A stretch of DNA of 64,000 bases from Pelobates cultripes (lineage: Eukaryota; Chordata; Amphibia; Anura; Pelobatidae), in the NCBI GenBank assembly GCA_933207985.1, contig OW240916.1, positions 84,961,833 to 85,025,832 on the forward strand. The letters are read 5' to 3'. The notes beneath the pieces were generated by a model. It was not told the DNA's origin. It did no database searches and worked only from the letters and a program-made list of their open reading frames with translations. The translations under genes and the position numbers were made by a program. This document shows positions 1-10,829 of the stretch, one piece after another (positions within the stretch are counted from its first letter, which is position 1; every line of letters begins with the position of its first letter).

Positions 1-345
1 TTTTTACAGTAAGAACAATAAGGATATGGAATTCTCTGCCTGAAGAGGTGGTTTTGTCAGAGTCCATACAGATGTTTTAACTGAAATTGGATAAATACTT
101 ACAAAAACATAACATACAGGGATATAATTTCTAATTAGTGGGTAATAGCTGATTGATCCAAGGAGACATCTGACTGCTATTTTGGGGTCAAGAAGGAATT
201 TTTTCCTAGTTTGTGGCAAAATTGGAAGTGCTTCAGACCAGGTTTTTTGCCTTCTTTTGGATCAACAGCAACAACATTTCTGAGGAAGGCTGAACTTGAT
301 GGACGCAAGTCTCTTTCAGCTATGTAACTATGTAACTATGTAAAA
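1..345 (+). mobile_element. CR1-like LINE, 3' end (ORF2 C-terminus, 3' UTR and 8-bp tail)
   Basis: Read from base 3 on the + strand the sequence encodes the usual C-terminal end of a non-LTR retrotransposon ORF2: FTVRTIRIWNSLPEEVV followed by SESIQMF. An in-frame TAA then replaces a lysine codon, and the reading continues LKLDKYLQKHNIQGYNF to a stop near 132. About 190 bases of 3' UTR follow, ending in repeats of the 8-mer AACTATGT at 322-342, the kind of short repeat tail seen in CR1 LINEs. The copy runs off the left edge. Diverged 3' ends of the same family occur at 44941-45150 (+) and 60450-60900 (-). It abuts an oppositely oriented LINE fragment at about 346. Confidence 0.85.
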
Positions 346-2090
346 TGCCTTATCTCGATCAATTTTGTAGCCTCGCCTCTGGACCCCTCCAGTGCCATGA
401 TATCCTTCTTTAGAACAGGTGCCCAAAATTGCACAGCATATTCAAGGTGTGGTCTTACCAGCGATTTATAAAGAGGCAAAATTATATTTTCATCCCGAGA
501 ATTTATGCCCCTATTAATACATGACAAAATCTTACTGGCCTTAGCAACTGCAGATTGACATTGCATATTGCTGCCTAATTTGTTGTCTATAACAATGCCC
601 AAATCCTTCTCGTGTGTGGTTATCCCTAATTCACTACCATTTAGTGTGTAAGTTGCTTGTGCATTCTTAACCCCGAAGTGCATAACTTTGCATTTTTCTA
701 TGTTAAATTTCATCTGCCATTTTAGTGCCCAGTCCCCCAATCTATCCAAATCTCTCTGCAGCAAAGCAATATCCTGCTCACATTTTATTACTTTACAAAG
801 TTTTGTGTCATCTGCAAACACTGATACATGGCTTTCAATGCCTATTTCAAGATCATTTATAAATATGTTAAATAGAAGTGGTCCCAAAACAGAACCTGAG
901 GGACACCACTTACCACTTTTGTCCAGCCTGAAAATTTACCATTAATGACAACTCGTTGTACTCTGTCCTTAAGCCAATGTTCTACCCAAGAACAGGAATA
1001 TTCATCTAGACCAATTTCTTTTAGTTTGAAGACTAACCTATTGTGAGGAACCGTATCAAATGCCTTGGCAAAGTCCAAGTAGATCACATCCACTGCAACA
1101 CCCTGATCTATACTTCTACTTACTTCTTCGTAGAATGCAATTAGGTTAGTTTGACATGACCTATGTTTCATAAAACCATGCTGATTATTGCTAATAACAA
1201 AGTTCTTCCCAATGAATTCCTGAATATTATCCCTTAATAGCCCTTCAAATATTTTCCCAGTTACTGAAGTTAAGCTCACAGGTCTATAATTTCCAGGCAA
1301 GGATTTTGAACCCTTTTTAAATATAGGAACAACATCTGCCTTCCTCCAATCCTCCGGTACAACACCTGAAACAAAAGAATCTTGAAAAATTAAATACAGA
1401 GGTTCACTTATTTCCCCACTTAGCTCCTTAAGTACTCGTGGGTGAATACAGTCAGGCCCCGGAGCTTTATTTACATTAATTTTCATTAATAGCTGTAGCA
1501 CCTTGTCTCGAGTTATCCAGTCACAAGTTATTTGCAAGTTTTTTGCAGCAAACATTTGCATATCTCTTGCCATAGGATCCTCATTAATATATACTGAAGA
1601 AAAATAGTTATTTAAAATTTCTGCTTTTTCCTGGTCTTCATTAGCTAATAAACCCAACTCTGTTTCAAGTGTACCTACACTTTCATTTTTTGTTTTTTTT
1701 AGAATTGATGTACTTGAAAACATTTTTGGGGTTGGTTTTGCATTCTTTAGCAATCAATTTCGCATTTTCTAGTTTAGCCACTTTAATTGCCTTTTTGCAA
1801 GTGTTATTGGCTTCCTTATATCTTAAATAGGATGCCTTTGATTTGTCTGATTTAAATGCTTTAAATGCCCTTTTCTTATTTTTAATCTCTTGTTTTACTT
1901 CTCTACTAAGCCACATTGGTTTTAATTTGTTTCTTTTATATTTATTACCCAATGGTACATACTGAGAAATGTACCTTTCTAATATATGTTTGAATAGTTT
2001 CCATTTATCCTCAGTGTTTTTATCACTAAGGAGTTTATGCCAGTCGATATGTTGTAGAGCTGCCCTAATCTTATTGTTATCGTGGGCAAC
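346..2090 (-). pseudogene. 5'-truncated CR1/jockey-type LINE ORF2 (reverse transcriptase), frameshifted
   Basis: This is a minus-strand reverse transcriptase region of a non-LTR retrotransposon in three consecutive blocks: a basic linker (1952 down to 1683), the RT fingers and palm (about 1690 down to 880, with NKAPGPD, GNYRPVSLTS, YLDFAKAFDTVPH and SGVPQ), and the rest of the palm and thumb (887 down to 346, with GPLLFNIFINDL, the catalytic FADD box and SLVRPHLEYA). The frame changes near 1690 and near 885, the second just after SGVPQ, so no single ORF remains. Codons for the upstream linker can be followed to about 2090, where homology stops, so the endonuclease domain is missing. The 3' end is cut at ATKLI near 346, beside the tail of the + strand LINE. 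The FADD catalytic box survives, but the element cannot make a full protein. Confidence 0.88.
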
Positions 2091-2626
2091 GTGGTATCAT
2101 GTCAACCGGATTATGGAGTTGCGAGATAAATTTTAGTTACTTGTCGAGTCATCAGTACCCATACATCGACAGACTAGGGGTTTTGGCTGGCCTATTAGCG
2201 GTGTGTTGTCGCCATCCTAGTGTCCTGGGGTTCAGCAGCGGGGGTGCATGGGATCTTTGCGTATTCCCCTAATGTGTGTCTGAGCAAATCATGTAAAATT
2301 CAAACCTTAGAACTTTAAACCATTAAAACCATTAAAACATCAGAGCATTAGCTACTTTAGTCCTTGACCCAGTTTCCTCCGGTGTGAGCAGGGTCCATGT
2401 CTTGCGCCTTCCCCCCCTACCAATAGTCCCCCCACCCCAAATGCAGCCTAGACCTTTTAAGTTCGGGAGGCTTATATCACCGTCTTTAACCCCTATCTTT
2501 ACGCCCTTTGCTCAGTGCATGCGGTGTAGTTAGGGTATAGTGTATCACTTATCTGGGTTCTTGGCGGTAGTTGCAGCCGTCTGGTATCCAGTTGTTTCCT
2601 GGGCATGTAGGGTTGTCTGCAGTCTC
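2091..2626 (-). other. Downstream flank of L1/Tx1 ORF1; no ORF2 recognised
   Basis: This stretch lies between the ORF1 stop codon and the truncated CR1 copy. An L1/Tx1 element should carry the start of ORF2 here on the minus strand, but I see no endonuclease reading frame. It may be inter-ORF sequence followed by unrelated DNA, or the L1 copy may have been cut by the neighbouring insertion. Confidence 0.4.
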
Positions 2627-3727
2627 TCAAGGGGGGGTGGTTGTATCGGGGGGGGGGCTCACATCTGACTCTACTCCTCGGGTTCTGCTGGGTCCAGGCG
2701 TCTGCGGCATTGGGACGTCTTGCCAGCTCCTCCCTTCCTGTTGTCGTGGCGTGTGGGGTCCAGGTCTCTGCTCCAAAGGTCCAAGGATCCAATCCGCTAT
2801 TTCAGTGGGTGGTAGGCCCATGTGACGTAAAAAACCTGAGCCCTCTTCCGGCCAGCGCAGGGGCACCCACTCATTTTGGTGTCTTGCAAGCAGGGCAAAG
2901 GGGAACCCCCATTTGTAGGGGATGTTCCTCTCTCTGAGTAGTGATGTGATGGGGCGTAGGGCCCTGCGGGCATCGAGTGTGAGCGATGATAGGTCTTGGA
3001 ATAAGGCCACGTCCGCACCGCGGAACCTCCATAGCGGTCTGGAGCGTGCTTTGAGCATTATTTTTTCCTTGTGCTTGTAGTTGTGCAGGCAGCATATGAC
3101 ATCTCGTGGTGTGTTGTCTGCCGGCCTGGGTCTGTTAGCTCTGTGTGCGCGGTCAAATGTTATGCTATCTGGCATGTCAGCTCCCAGGATCTCCCAAAAG
3201 AGGGCTTTCAACGTGGCTTCCACATCTTCCTCAGTGGATGGCTCGGGTAGTCCACGGATGTTAGAGCGGCGGCTCCTATTATCTAGGTCCTCTGTCTGGC
3301 GTCGGAGGGCCAGTAGCATGTGCCCCTGTCTTGTGGTCGCAGTGGTGTTGGTCCCCGCTCTCTCCGTCGCCTCTCTCATCGTTTCCTCCAGGTTTTGGAG
3401 TCTGCCGTCCTGTGCTGTGATCTCTGACCGCAGGGCCGCCACCTCAAAACGGATTGCAGCATGGAGGTCGTCTGATAGGACCTGGAAGTCACTTTTAGTG
3501 ACCATCTGGGACGCCAGCGCCCTGATATCTGCCCTGATAACCGCGAGCGTGGGAGTTTCGGGCTCAAGGGGCCGTGCGCAGGGTGGGGAGTCGGTCCGTT
3601 CTGGGCCTACTTGCTCGTGCGGCGCGGCTGCTGGGGTTTGCAGGTAGCTGTCCATGGGGCCCACCTGGGAATTGGTGGGGACGCTCCTGGGTGTCTGGGG
3701 GCCCTCTGGGCGTTTTGTGCGGCCCAT
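2627..3727 (-). CDS. L1/Tx1-clade LINE ORF1 protein (366 aa, uninterrupted)
   Basis: The 366-residue protein has the three-part layout of L1-type ORF1, an RNA-binding chaperone that packages LINE RNA. A Pro-rich, disordered N-terminus of about 70 residues is followed by a heptad-rich segment (about 75-150, with VTKSDFQVLSDDL and RLQNLEETM) that should form a coiled coil. An RRM-like core follows (DLDNRSRRSNIRGLPE), then ITFDRAHRANRPRP and a C-terminal domain with KHKEKIMLKARSRP and PYKWGFPFALLARH. The ORF has no stop or frameshift, unlike the LINE next to it, so the insertion may be fairly recent. The ATG at 3727 gives MGRTKRPEG; no upstream in-frame extension is convincing. The final 40 residues are low-complexity. 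Confidence 0.8.
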   Translation of the reverse strand: MGRTKRPEGPQTPRSVPTNSQVGPMDSYLQTPAAAPHEQVGPERTDSPPCARPLEPETPTLAVIRADIRALASQMVTKSDFQVLSDDLHAAIRFEVAALRSEITAQDGRLQNLEETMREATERAGTNTTATTRQGHMLLALRRQTEDLDNRSRRSNIRGLPEPSTEEDVEATLKALFWEILGADMPDSITFDRAHRANRPRPADNTPRDVICCLHNYKHKEKIMLKARSRPLWRFRGADVALFQDLSSLTLDARRALRPITSLLRERNIPYKWGFPFALLARHQNEWVPLRWPEEGSGFLRHMGLPPTEIADWILGPLEQRPGPHTPRQQEGRSWQDVPMPQTPGPSRTRGVESDVSPPPDTTTPP

Positions 3728-4338
3728 ATTTCGCCCTCGGTGGTGTCTGAGCGTGCTAGTGATTGCTGCTTAAGACGGAGCTCACAAGTTAGGCTTCCAT
3801 GTTTCTCGGTGGTCAGGCCACGTCCCCAACTGTAGAACAATTTAGTACCATTCCAGGGACAAGTTCTGAGTGTTTGCTGTCACTGGTTACTGGAAGAGTT
3901 TACGTAGAAATAGGAGAAGCAGCTAAAAGAGCACTTACATTTGGTTGTAGTAGGTACATTTTGAAGAGAAGTTACATGTGTTTGTTATGTAAAGTTGAAG
4001 GTGAGCTGATGTCTGATAGACAATGATACAATGCTCTATATTCTCTTGTTAATCCGGTCTCATTGGTATGCACCAACTGAAGCTTCATTGCTTTGTGAGA
4101 CTTGGTAACTTTTTTTCCATATATTGAAAGATATCAGGTAGGGATAATAGGATGTGTTAAGGAGTGCAAGTCCTTTAGTTGTGCTCCAAACACAGCATTT
4201 CCATGTTCCTGACTGATTGCAGGTAATTGGACAAGTATTTTGTTTTATAAATAATGATAATAATAAAAGTGTCTAGGGCCCCATTAACTTTAACACCAAA
4301 ATATTTGCTGCATATGAGTAGACTAATGTACTAAAGGT
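3728..4338. other. L1 5' flank and unassigned sequence
   Basis: The first 120 bases are probably 5' UTR of the minus-strand L1/Tx1 copy. From about 3850 to 4330 I see no recognisable gene or repeat. The last 8 bases, CTAAAGGT at 4331-4338, are the left target-site duplication of the hAT element that follows. Confidence 0.5.
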
Positions 4339-6323
4339 CAGGGACGCCATCAGAAATTTTGGGGCCCCTAACAAAGCACAAGGTCTGGGGCACCCCTCTG
4401 TTCCCCCCGGGCCCGCCCATGCCCTACCTAGTCTGCTGACAATGATGCGGGACTGAATGTAGTGTGTATAGTGGAGGTGAATTAGAATGTGTGTAATGTA
4501 TGTAGTGTTTGTGTGTATTAGATACTGTTTGTGCAGTGAATGCAGAGTGTGTTTGTGTAGCGGATGCAGTGTGTATAGTGAACGCTGAGTGTGTTTGAGT
4601 AGTGGATGTAGTGTGTGTACAGTGATGTAGTGTGTGTTTGTGTAGTGGATGTAGTGTTTGTGTGTACTAGATGCTGTGTTTAGTGGATGCAGTGTCTGTA
4701 GTGGATGTAGGGTATGTATTAGACGCAGTGTCTCTGTATAGTGAATGCAGAGTGTTTCAATGTGTGGTGGATGTAGTGTGTGTACTGTGAATACAGGAGG
4801 TTTGTGTAGTGGATGCTGTGTGTATAGTTAATGCAGAGTGTGTGTCAGTGTAGAGAATTCAGAGTGTGTCTCAGTATAGTAAATGCAGAGTGTGTGTCAG
4901 TATAGTAAATGCAGAGTGTGTGCATAGTGTAGTGAATGCAGAGTGTGTGTTAGTGTTTAATGAATGCAGTGTGTGTTAGTGTAGTGAATGCAGAGTGTGT
5001 GTTAGTGTGTAGTGAATGCAGAGTGTGTGCCAGTGTAATGAATGTAGTTTGTGTGTTAGTGCAGTGAATGCAGAGTGTGTGTTAGTGTGTAGTGAATGCA
5101 GAGTGTGTGTTGTATTAGTGTATGCAGAGTGTGTGTCAGGTTAGTGTATGCAGAGTGTCTCGTATTAGTGTATACAGTGTGTGTTGTATTAGTGTATGCA
5201 GTGTGTGTTGTATTAGTGTATGCAGTGTGTGTCAGTGTAATGAATGCAGTGTGTGTCAGTGTAGTGTATGCAGTGTGTGTGTCAGTGTAGTGTATGCAGA
5301 GTGTGTGTCAGTGTACTGTATGCAGTGTGTGTGTTGTACTAGTGTATGCAGTGTGTGTGTCAGTGTAGTGTATGCAGAGTGTGTGTGTCAGTGTAGTGTA
5401 TGCAGTGTGTGTGTCAGTGGAGTGGATGCAGTGTGTGTGTCAGTGGAGTGGATGCAGTGTGTGTGTTGTGTTAGTGGATGCAGTGTGTGTGTCAGTGGAG
5501 TGGATGCAGTGTGTGTGTCAGGGGAGTGGATGCAGTGTGTGTGTCAGTGGAGTGGATGCAGAGTGCGTGTCAGTGTAGTGTATGCAGTGTGTGTCAGTGT
5601 AGTGTAACCAGAGTGTGTGTCAGTGGAGTGGATGCAGTGTGTGTGTTGTGTTAGTGGATGCAGTGTGTGTGTCAGTGGAGTGGATGCAGTGTGTGTGTTG
5701 TGTTAGTGGATGCAGTGTGTGTGTCAGTGGAGTGGATGCAGAGTGTGTCAGTGTAGTATATGCAGTGTGTGTGTGTTGTGTTAGTGTATGTAGTGTGTGT
5801 CAGTGTAGTGTATGCAGAGTGTGTGTCAGTGTAGTGGATGCAGTGTGTGTCAGTGTAGTGGATGCAGAGTGTGTGTCAGTGTAGTGGATGCAGTGTGTGT
5901 ATCAGTGTAGTGGATGCAGAGTGTGTGTCAGTGGAGTGTATGCAGTGTGTGTGTCAGTGGAGTGTATGCAGTGTGGAGGGGTGGGGAAAGGGGCATTTTT
6001 CAAATTAATTTTATAATATATATTTTATAATATTAAATTAAATGTTTCTCCCCCCTCCCTGCTTACCTGTGTCCAGGGACGGGGGAGATTCCATCCCTGG
6101 TGGTCCGGTGGCATGGGGGCCCCCCCGGCTCACTGTTACCGCACAGGGGGGCCCAACATACAGCTTCTTCACATTCAGTTCATTGCCTCCAATAACTCTC
6201 GCGAGACCCATATGTGTGCAGAGAGGGAAAGTGGGGCCCCGGACTGCCAGAGCAGTCCGGGGCCCCCAGGACCGCTGGGCCCGTGACAACCATCATGGTT
6301 GTCACCCCCTGATGGTGGCCCTG
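4339..6323. mobile_element. Non-autonomous hAT element A (1985 bp) with minisatellite cargo
   Basis: The left end reads CAGGGACGCCATCAG and the right end, reverse-complemented, reads CAGGGCCACCATCAG. These are terminal inverted repeats of hAT type. An exact 8-bp duplication CTAAAGGT flanks the element at 4331-4338 and 6324-6331. No transposase is present. From left to right the interior holds a GGGGCCCC-rich subterminal block, a long TG minisatellite (about 4460-5975), an AT-rich tract (6000-6045), and a GC-rich block with a splice-donor consensus on the minus strand at 6067/6066, a CCATCCCTGGTGGTCC box (6091-6106) and the palindrome TCTCGCGAGA (6197-6206). A short GC hairpin precedes the right end. 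It shares cargo with elements at 23813, 50532 and 58104 that have other termini. Confidence 0.88.
4460..5975. repeat. TG-rich minisatellite, units of about 26-30 bp
   Basis: This is a tandem array built on units such as GTGTGTGTCAGTGTAGTG followed by TATGCA or GGATGCA. Units are most regular between 5090 and 5975 and decay toward the left end. Because units often have lengths that keep frame, long Cys/Val-rich open frames appear across it (for example 5122-5607 on the + strand); these are products of the repeat and not genes. The array is inside hAT element A. Confidence 0.9.
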
Positions 6324-6477
6324 CTAAAGGTTCTATTCACTAAAACATGAACTGAGGTGATTTGGTAAGAATAGTGCAATATCTAGGTTATAGTGGCTGA
6401 CAGTTTTGCTATATTGTCCCAGGTGTTACAATTCAATGGCTAAAGTGAGAATCGTCAACAGTCAAACTGAATATCAA

Positions 6478-6607
6478 ATTTAAAGGACCACTATAGGCAG
6501 CCTGACCACTTCAGCTCAATGTAGTTGTCTGGGTGCCAGGTCCCTCAAGTTTTAACCCTGCAGCTGAAAACATAGCAGTTTCATAGTAACTGAGGGTTTA
6601 TCCAGCC
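6478..6607. mobile_element. TTAA-flanked MITE, left fragment
   Basis: The fragment starts TTAAAGGACCACTATAGG and contains an internal hairpin-like stretch around ACCACTTCAG and GTAGTTGTCTGGGTGCC. It is cut at about 6607 by the LTR-like repeat. The AAAGGRMCACTATAG terminus is shared with several other MITEs in the window (9458, 19718, 45424). Confidence 0.6.
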
Positions 6608-7048
6608 CCTAAGTAAAGGGAAAGGCTTATTGTACTGTATGTTGGAGTTTCATGCATTGTTATTATTGGTTTGTAGGTTTGTGTCCCTGTCTCCAACAAG
6701 CCTTATGTGGGCTTACCTCTTGCATGGGGACTGTCATGAAAGGCCAGTGTGGTACCATTAACATAGAGCCTTGCCCCGTGTTTGTAGGGACCTGCTATAC
6801 AAGCTATATCACTAGGTCTTATAAGAGCTTTACAGCTATACTCCCTTGGAAGAGAGGCCTTCCCACTGGGAGCTGGATCCAGGAGTTTTGTCCAGGGTGG
6901 GAAGGGACGGCGAGACCCCAGGCCAAGCTACGGCAGCTAGGGGGCTACAGTGCTGATGGTGTCCGGTGGAGTGCTTGGAGTCCTCGGTGAGCACTAGGAG
7001 CATCAATTGACAGAGGCACCCGGTCGGGGTGGCAGGCAGTCCGTCACA
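6608..7048 (+). repeat. LTR-like direct repeat, copy 1
   Basis: About 441 bases are closely repeated at 10274-10713 in the same orientation. Both start CCTAAGTAAAGG and end CCGTCACA, and both contain a block beginning GGGACCTGCTATACAAG. The 3' end in CACA followed directly by TTTGGTGGAAGAGGTGGG resembles an LTR end followed by a primer-binding region. The start is not the usual TG, so the exact left boundary is uncertain. The flanks of the pair show no clear target duplication. Confidence 0.6.
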
Positions 7049-7696
7049 TTTGGTGGAAGAGGTGGGATGGCTTCCTAGTGCGAGGAGCAGCATCCTGAAG
7101 ACACCAGTTTTGAATTATAAATGGAGGGATAGAGCTAGCTACCATGCGGCGTTCGCATATGAGGAGGAGTTTCACTGGAGGTTGCAGGACTTCTTGGCCC
7201 TACAGGATGGGCTTGTATCAGAGGAGGCCAGTAGTGGACTACAGAGAGGCCGCCAGAAAACAGCTTTGGACCGAAGCCTTGGCGGGTGTACAGCGTTGGT
7301 GAGGTGAGAGTGTCCCCAGCGAGGAGCAGCGGCTACAGGTACGAGTGGCACTGCGGATGCCTCCTGGGAAAGCAGCCCCTGGATGAGTGGGTGACGAAGC
7401 TCAAGAGACTAGTATGGAAGGAACTGTGGATCGACGACACATACCAGGCGCAATGGTGGTACGCAATTCAGCGCATTTCCTTGATGGCTGAGCACTACAG
7501 GCCCAAGGTATTACAATGGCCCTGGCCTGTTATGGGAGGCATTTGCCAAACTGGAGTTCGGGAGCACTACAGAATCACTCTTTTGGGTCATACATACCAT
7601 AAGGAGGCTTTACTGGATCTCCCTAGAGCTGGAGACCTAGAGTCAGACCTGATCCATCTGGCCAACATGGAATGGGATCTGGAGCAGAAGTACTAA
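7049..7696 (+). pseudogene. Decayed gag-like ORF of a non-autonomous LTR-type element
   Basis: Two overlapping frames, 7029-7307 and 7286-7696, read as one broken protein. The first contains YEEEFHWRLQDFLALQDGL and EEASSGLQRGRQKTALDRS; the second contains QPLDEWVTKLKRLVWKELW and ends EWDLEQKY. The charged, helical make-up and position just after an LTR-like repeat suggest a gag-like product. I do not recognise a named family and see no protease, RT or integrase, so this would be a non-autonomous element. Confidence 0.45.
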
Positions 7697-7829
7697 CACC
7701 TACGCAGCTCAAGTCGGCCCCAATATACCCTGCAGGCAGAGCAGGAGAGCTAGGTGGCAGATCCAGAACTACAGCCCTACAGCTGGAGAGACTTCATAGA
7801 CTGGTCCTGGGAAGACCCCCAGATGGCAG

Positions 7830-8345
7830 GTAGAGATGGGACTTAGGTCTCTCCACCGACCCTACAGGGATGCTGGGCAGCTGGCCCAGATCCCCAGCTA
7901 CAGCTGGAGTTACTGGGAGTGGGGACAGTCTGTCCTACTCCCCAGCGGCAGCTTACCTTGCAGGGAGAGGAGGAAACCGGTCTCTCTCCCCAGCGGCAGT
8001 GTGCAGTACAGGGAGCAGAAGGTGTCATCCTTCCTCCCCAGCGGCAGAGCAAGTTACCAGGAGTGGGGACAGTCAGCCCTACTCCCCAGCAGCAGCTTAC
8101 CTAACAGAAAGAGGTGACTCTCTCTTCCCAGCGGCAGGGTGTATTACAGGGAGTGGAGACAGTTGGTCTCACTACCCAGTGGCAGTGTGCATTGCAGAGA
8201 GAGGAGACAACCGGTCTCTCTCCAACAACCGCCGGAGATACCGGAAGAGGAGACAACTGGTCCGTCTCCCGAACTACAGGGAGACAGCAACCCTGACCCC
8301 AATGGTGCAGATGGGACCGCAGTCTCTGTACCAAACCTACAGGAA
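7830..8345 (+). repeat. Imperfect tandem repeat within LTR-type element, CAGCGGCAG motif
   Basis: Units of about 60-65 bases recur, each with CCCAGCGGCAG, a TTACC or GTGCAG step and AGGGAGNGGAGAC. The region is open in more than one frame because unit lengths vary little. It follows the gag-like frames and precedes a Pro/Ser/Gln-rich open frame to 8783, so it is probably the expanded repeat region of the same element and not a host gene. Confidence 0.6.
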
Positions 8346-9457
8346 TGCTGAACGGCCGTTCCAGATCCCAAACCGACCCCGCAGGAATACCAGGGGGAGG
8401 AGGTGGACGATCCCTCCTCTCCGCAGCAGGTCCTCAACCGGTCCCAGGGGGTAGTATCCGCTGACCCCATCCCAGCAGAAAAGCTGGCATCGGCCTCTGC
8501 CCTACCTGCTCCCTTGTTACAGGGCAGGACTACGTACCCATCTTCCCAACAGAAGCCCTGGCACCAGGGCAGAGCGCAGTTGGCCTCTGCCCTCCCCTTG
8601 TCCTCAGTCCAAGACCGGTCGACCCCCTGGCTTACCCAGCTGCTGGCCTCTGCCCACCAAGCACTAACAACTTTATGCCTCGGAGTACAAGGGAGACAAG
8701 GAGTACCAGATGCCCACTTGACCACTGGGGACATACAGGACAGAGATGGGCTACAGAAGACACCAGGTCCAGTATACTTATAGGTGGGCTACTCGACTAA
8801 CTCAGGTACCGACCGACAGGATTTTTATTATTTTTTTATTATTTTTGTTTTATTACAAATAAATATTTTATCCTGATACTCCTGGCTCCTGGCTTCTGAC
8901 TCCTGCTTCATTATAGAAGATTATTAAGACCAAAGGAGAACCTGCCTGATGAGTAAAGAAAATGCGTATGTCCCATTGAAGTGACATAAAAGCCATATAA
9001 GTTCCGAGCCTACTTTAAACGGCTCATTAAAGTGTGAGTGTTTTTAACTCAGAACTTCCATTTTTATTGTGTACAATATACAGATTACACTATGTTTTGT
9101 TTTATGTTTATATTCTTTGTATAGGCAATCCAATATTCAATACATTAATTGTATATAAGGAGGAGATACCTACTATTTATACGTCAGGTAAACCACCTCC
9201 TTGGTGTGTGTGCACGCTTTTACCTTTTTTGTGTTTTACCGACCGACAGGAGGTCAGGTACCTGGTTAGTCTCCCCTTGGGAGGAAAGATATGTGATGAA
9301 CTGGACCTCGTCACAAGTTCTTGGAGGGGCATACTTACCAGTCTCTTGCCCACAGACTATGGACCCTGTAAACTGTGATATAAAAGTCTCTGTTTGTCTA
9401 TTTGATTATATGGTTCGGTAACTGAACAGCCGCATGAACCAGAGACCACCCTGCTGG
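8346..9457. other. Element remnant and unassigned sequence
   Basis: An open frame (8403-8783, + strand) continues the LTR-type element with low-complexity Pro/Ser/Gln content. The block TACCGACCGACAGGA occurs at 8806 and again at 9237, which hints at a further internal duplication. A TATAAA-like stretch (GTGATATAAAAG) lies at 9376. No confident gene. Confidence 0.35.
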
Positions 9458-9936
9458 TTAAAGGGATACTGTAGTCACTATAAGCATTTCATCTCTTTGA
9501 ATTGGTTATAGTGCCTGGAGTACCCTGGCACTGTCCCTCCATTCAGTGTTGCACCATGTTTGTGCAGTATGCCACAAAATAAGAGTCCCTGGCCACCCAC
9601 AGTCCGGCCCCTTCAGTATGCGTAGCTAAGGCAGAGATTACACACTTCCTTGTTGTCATACCCACTCATACCGTCAGTTGGAACTCTGACAGGCTAAAAG
9701 CAGTCAGCTGACACTCTCAGCCAATCACAGCTGCCTATTTCTGCTCAGGCTAATACTTCCTTATTAGCCAAAGCAGCACAGAGGGGATGGATTGCCAGGG
9801 ACTCTTGTTTAGCATTAAAACATTAAAACTTTAAAAACTGTTTAATGCTGATAGAAATGATGGGACCAGAAGACTCCAGACACTATAACCAGTTTAATGA
9901 GATGAAGCAGATAAAGTGCCTACGGTGTCCCTTTAA
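9458..9936. mobile_element. TTAA-flanked MITE (479 bp)
   Basis: The left end is TTAAAGGGATACTGTAGTCAC and the right end is GTGCCTACGGTGTCCCTTTAA, imperfect inverted repeats that include a TTAA at each side. TTAA targets suggest piggyBac-type mobilisation. The interior has no ORF and carries a short inverted pair around AGCCAATCACAGCTGCC. A diverged relative in reverse orientation lies at about 41845-42232. Confidence 0.7.
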
Positions 9937-10273
9937 GCTTAATTGATACATTGTTGCAATTTTCACCGCAGCGGTCTAAGTGTTTGTCTGGGTGGCTGCA
10001 ATTTCTATGGACGACCACGAGGAGGCGGCCATCTAGTTTGCATGGACCAAAAACGCGAATAGACTTCAGGAGGACTGGAACTATTTTCGGCTATGGTACC
10101 ATGCCTGCGATCAGTAAAAATGGATATGTTGGTCACCCAGATCAGGGCTATCAGGGGATGTAACTTTTATGGGGATTTTATGTATTTTAAGGTATTTTGG
10201 GGGGTTTGTAAAAATTTTTGTTTTTTGTGTTTGGAGACAATTGAGTTTAGTATAGTGCTTGACTCAATTATCT
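9937..10273. other. Unassigned sequence
   Basis: No gene or known repeat recognised between the MITE and LTR-like copy 2. Confidence 0.3.
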
Positions 10274-10713
10274 CCTAAGTAAAGGGGAAGGCTTATTGTA
10301 TTGTATGTAGGAATATCATGCGTTGCAACTCTGTTATTATTGGTTTGTAAGTTCGTATCCCTGACCCAACAAGGTCCATGTGGGCGTACCTCTTGCATGG
10401 TGACTGTCATAAAAGGCCATTGTGGCACCTTTAAAATTGAGTCCTGCTTTACCCTCAACATAGAGCCTTGCCTCGTGTTTGTAGGGACCTGCTATACAAG
10501 CTATATCACTAGCTCTTATAAGAGCTTTACAGCTATACTCTCTTGGAGGAGAGGCCTTCCCACTGGGAGTTGGATCCGGGAGTTTGGTCCAGGATGGGAA
10601 GGGACGGCAGCTAGGTGCTGATGGTGTCCGGTGGAGTGCTTGGAGTCCTCGGTGAGCACTAGGAGCATCGATTGACGGAGGCACCTGGTAGGGGTGGCAG
10701 GCGGTCCGTCACA
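10274..10713 (+). repeat. LTR-like direct repeat, copy 2
   Basis: It matches 6608-7048 in the same orientation with nearly the same length (440 against 441 bases). Differences include a short insertion (ACCCTCAACATAGAGCC region) and a short deletion near GACGGCAGCTAGG. It could be the 3' partner of copy 1, giving a 4.1-kb element, or an independent solo LTR. No matching short duplications flank it. Confidence 0.55.
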
Positions 10714-10829
10714 ACATCCCCAGCAGCAGTAGGTACTCTTCTTTCGCGAGCCGCAAGAGCGTTACTACGGGTTGCCATGGCAACACTCGCGACTCGCGAG
10801 AGAAGAGTACCTGCTGCTGCTGGGGATGT
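10714..10829. repeat. Inverted repeat (hairpin) with CpG-rich centre
   Basis: The left arm starts ACATCCCCAGCAGCAG and the right arm ends CTGCTGCTGCTGGGGATGT. The arms continue inward through GTACTCTTCTTTCGCGAG and its complement. The centre carries GGTTGCCATGGCAAC, itself a palindrome, and ACTCGCGAGA, one base off the TCTCGCGAGA motif found in other elements of this window. Confidence 0.8.

Noticed and set aside
5122..5607. 161-codon Cys/Val-rich open frame
   Set aside because: It is a translation of the TG minisatellite; equivalent frames overlap it and follow the repeat unit.
10714..10829. GC hairpin considered as a tRNA or other structured RNA gene
   Set aside because: It is one long perfect-type foldback without tRNA boxes, and the arms look like a MITE core.
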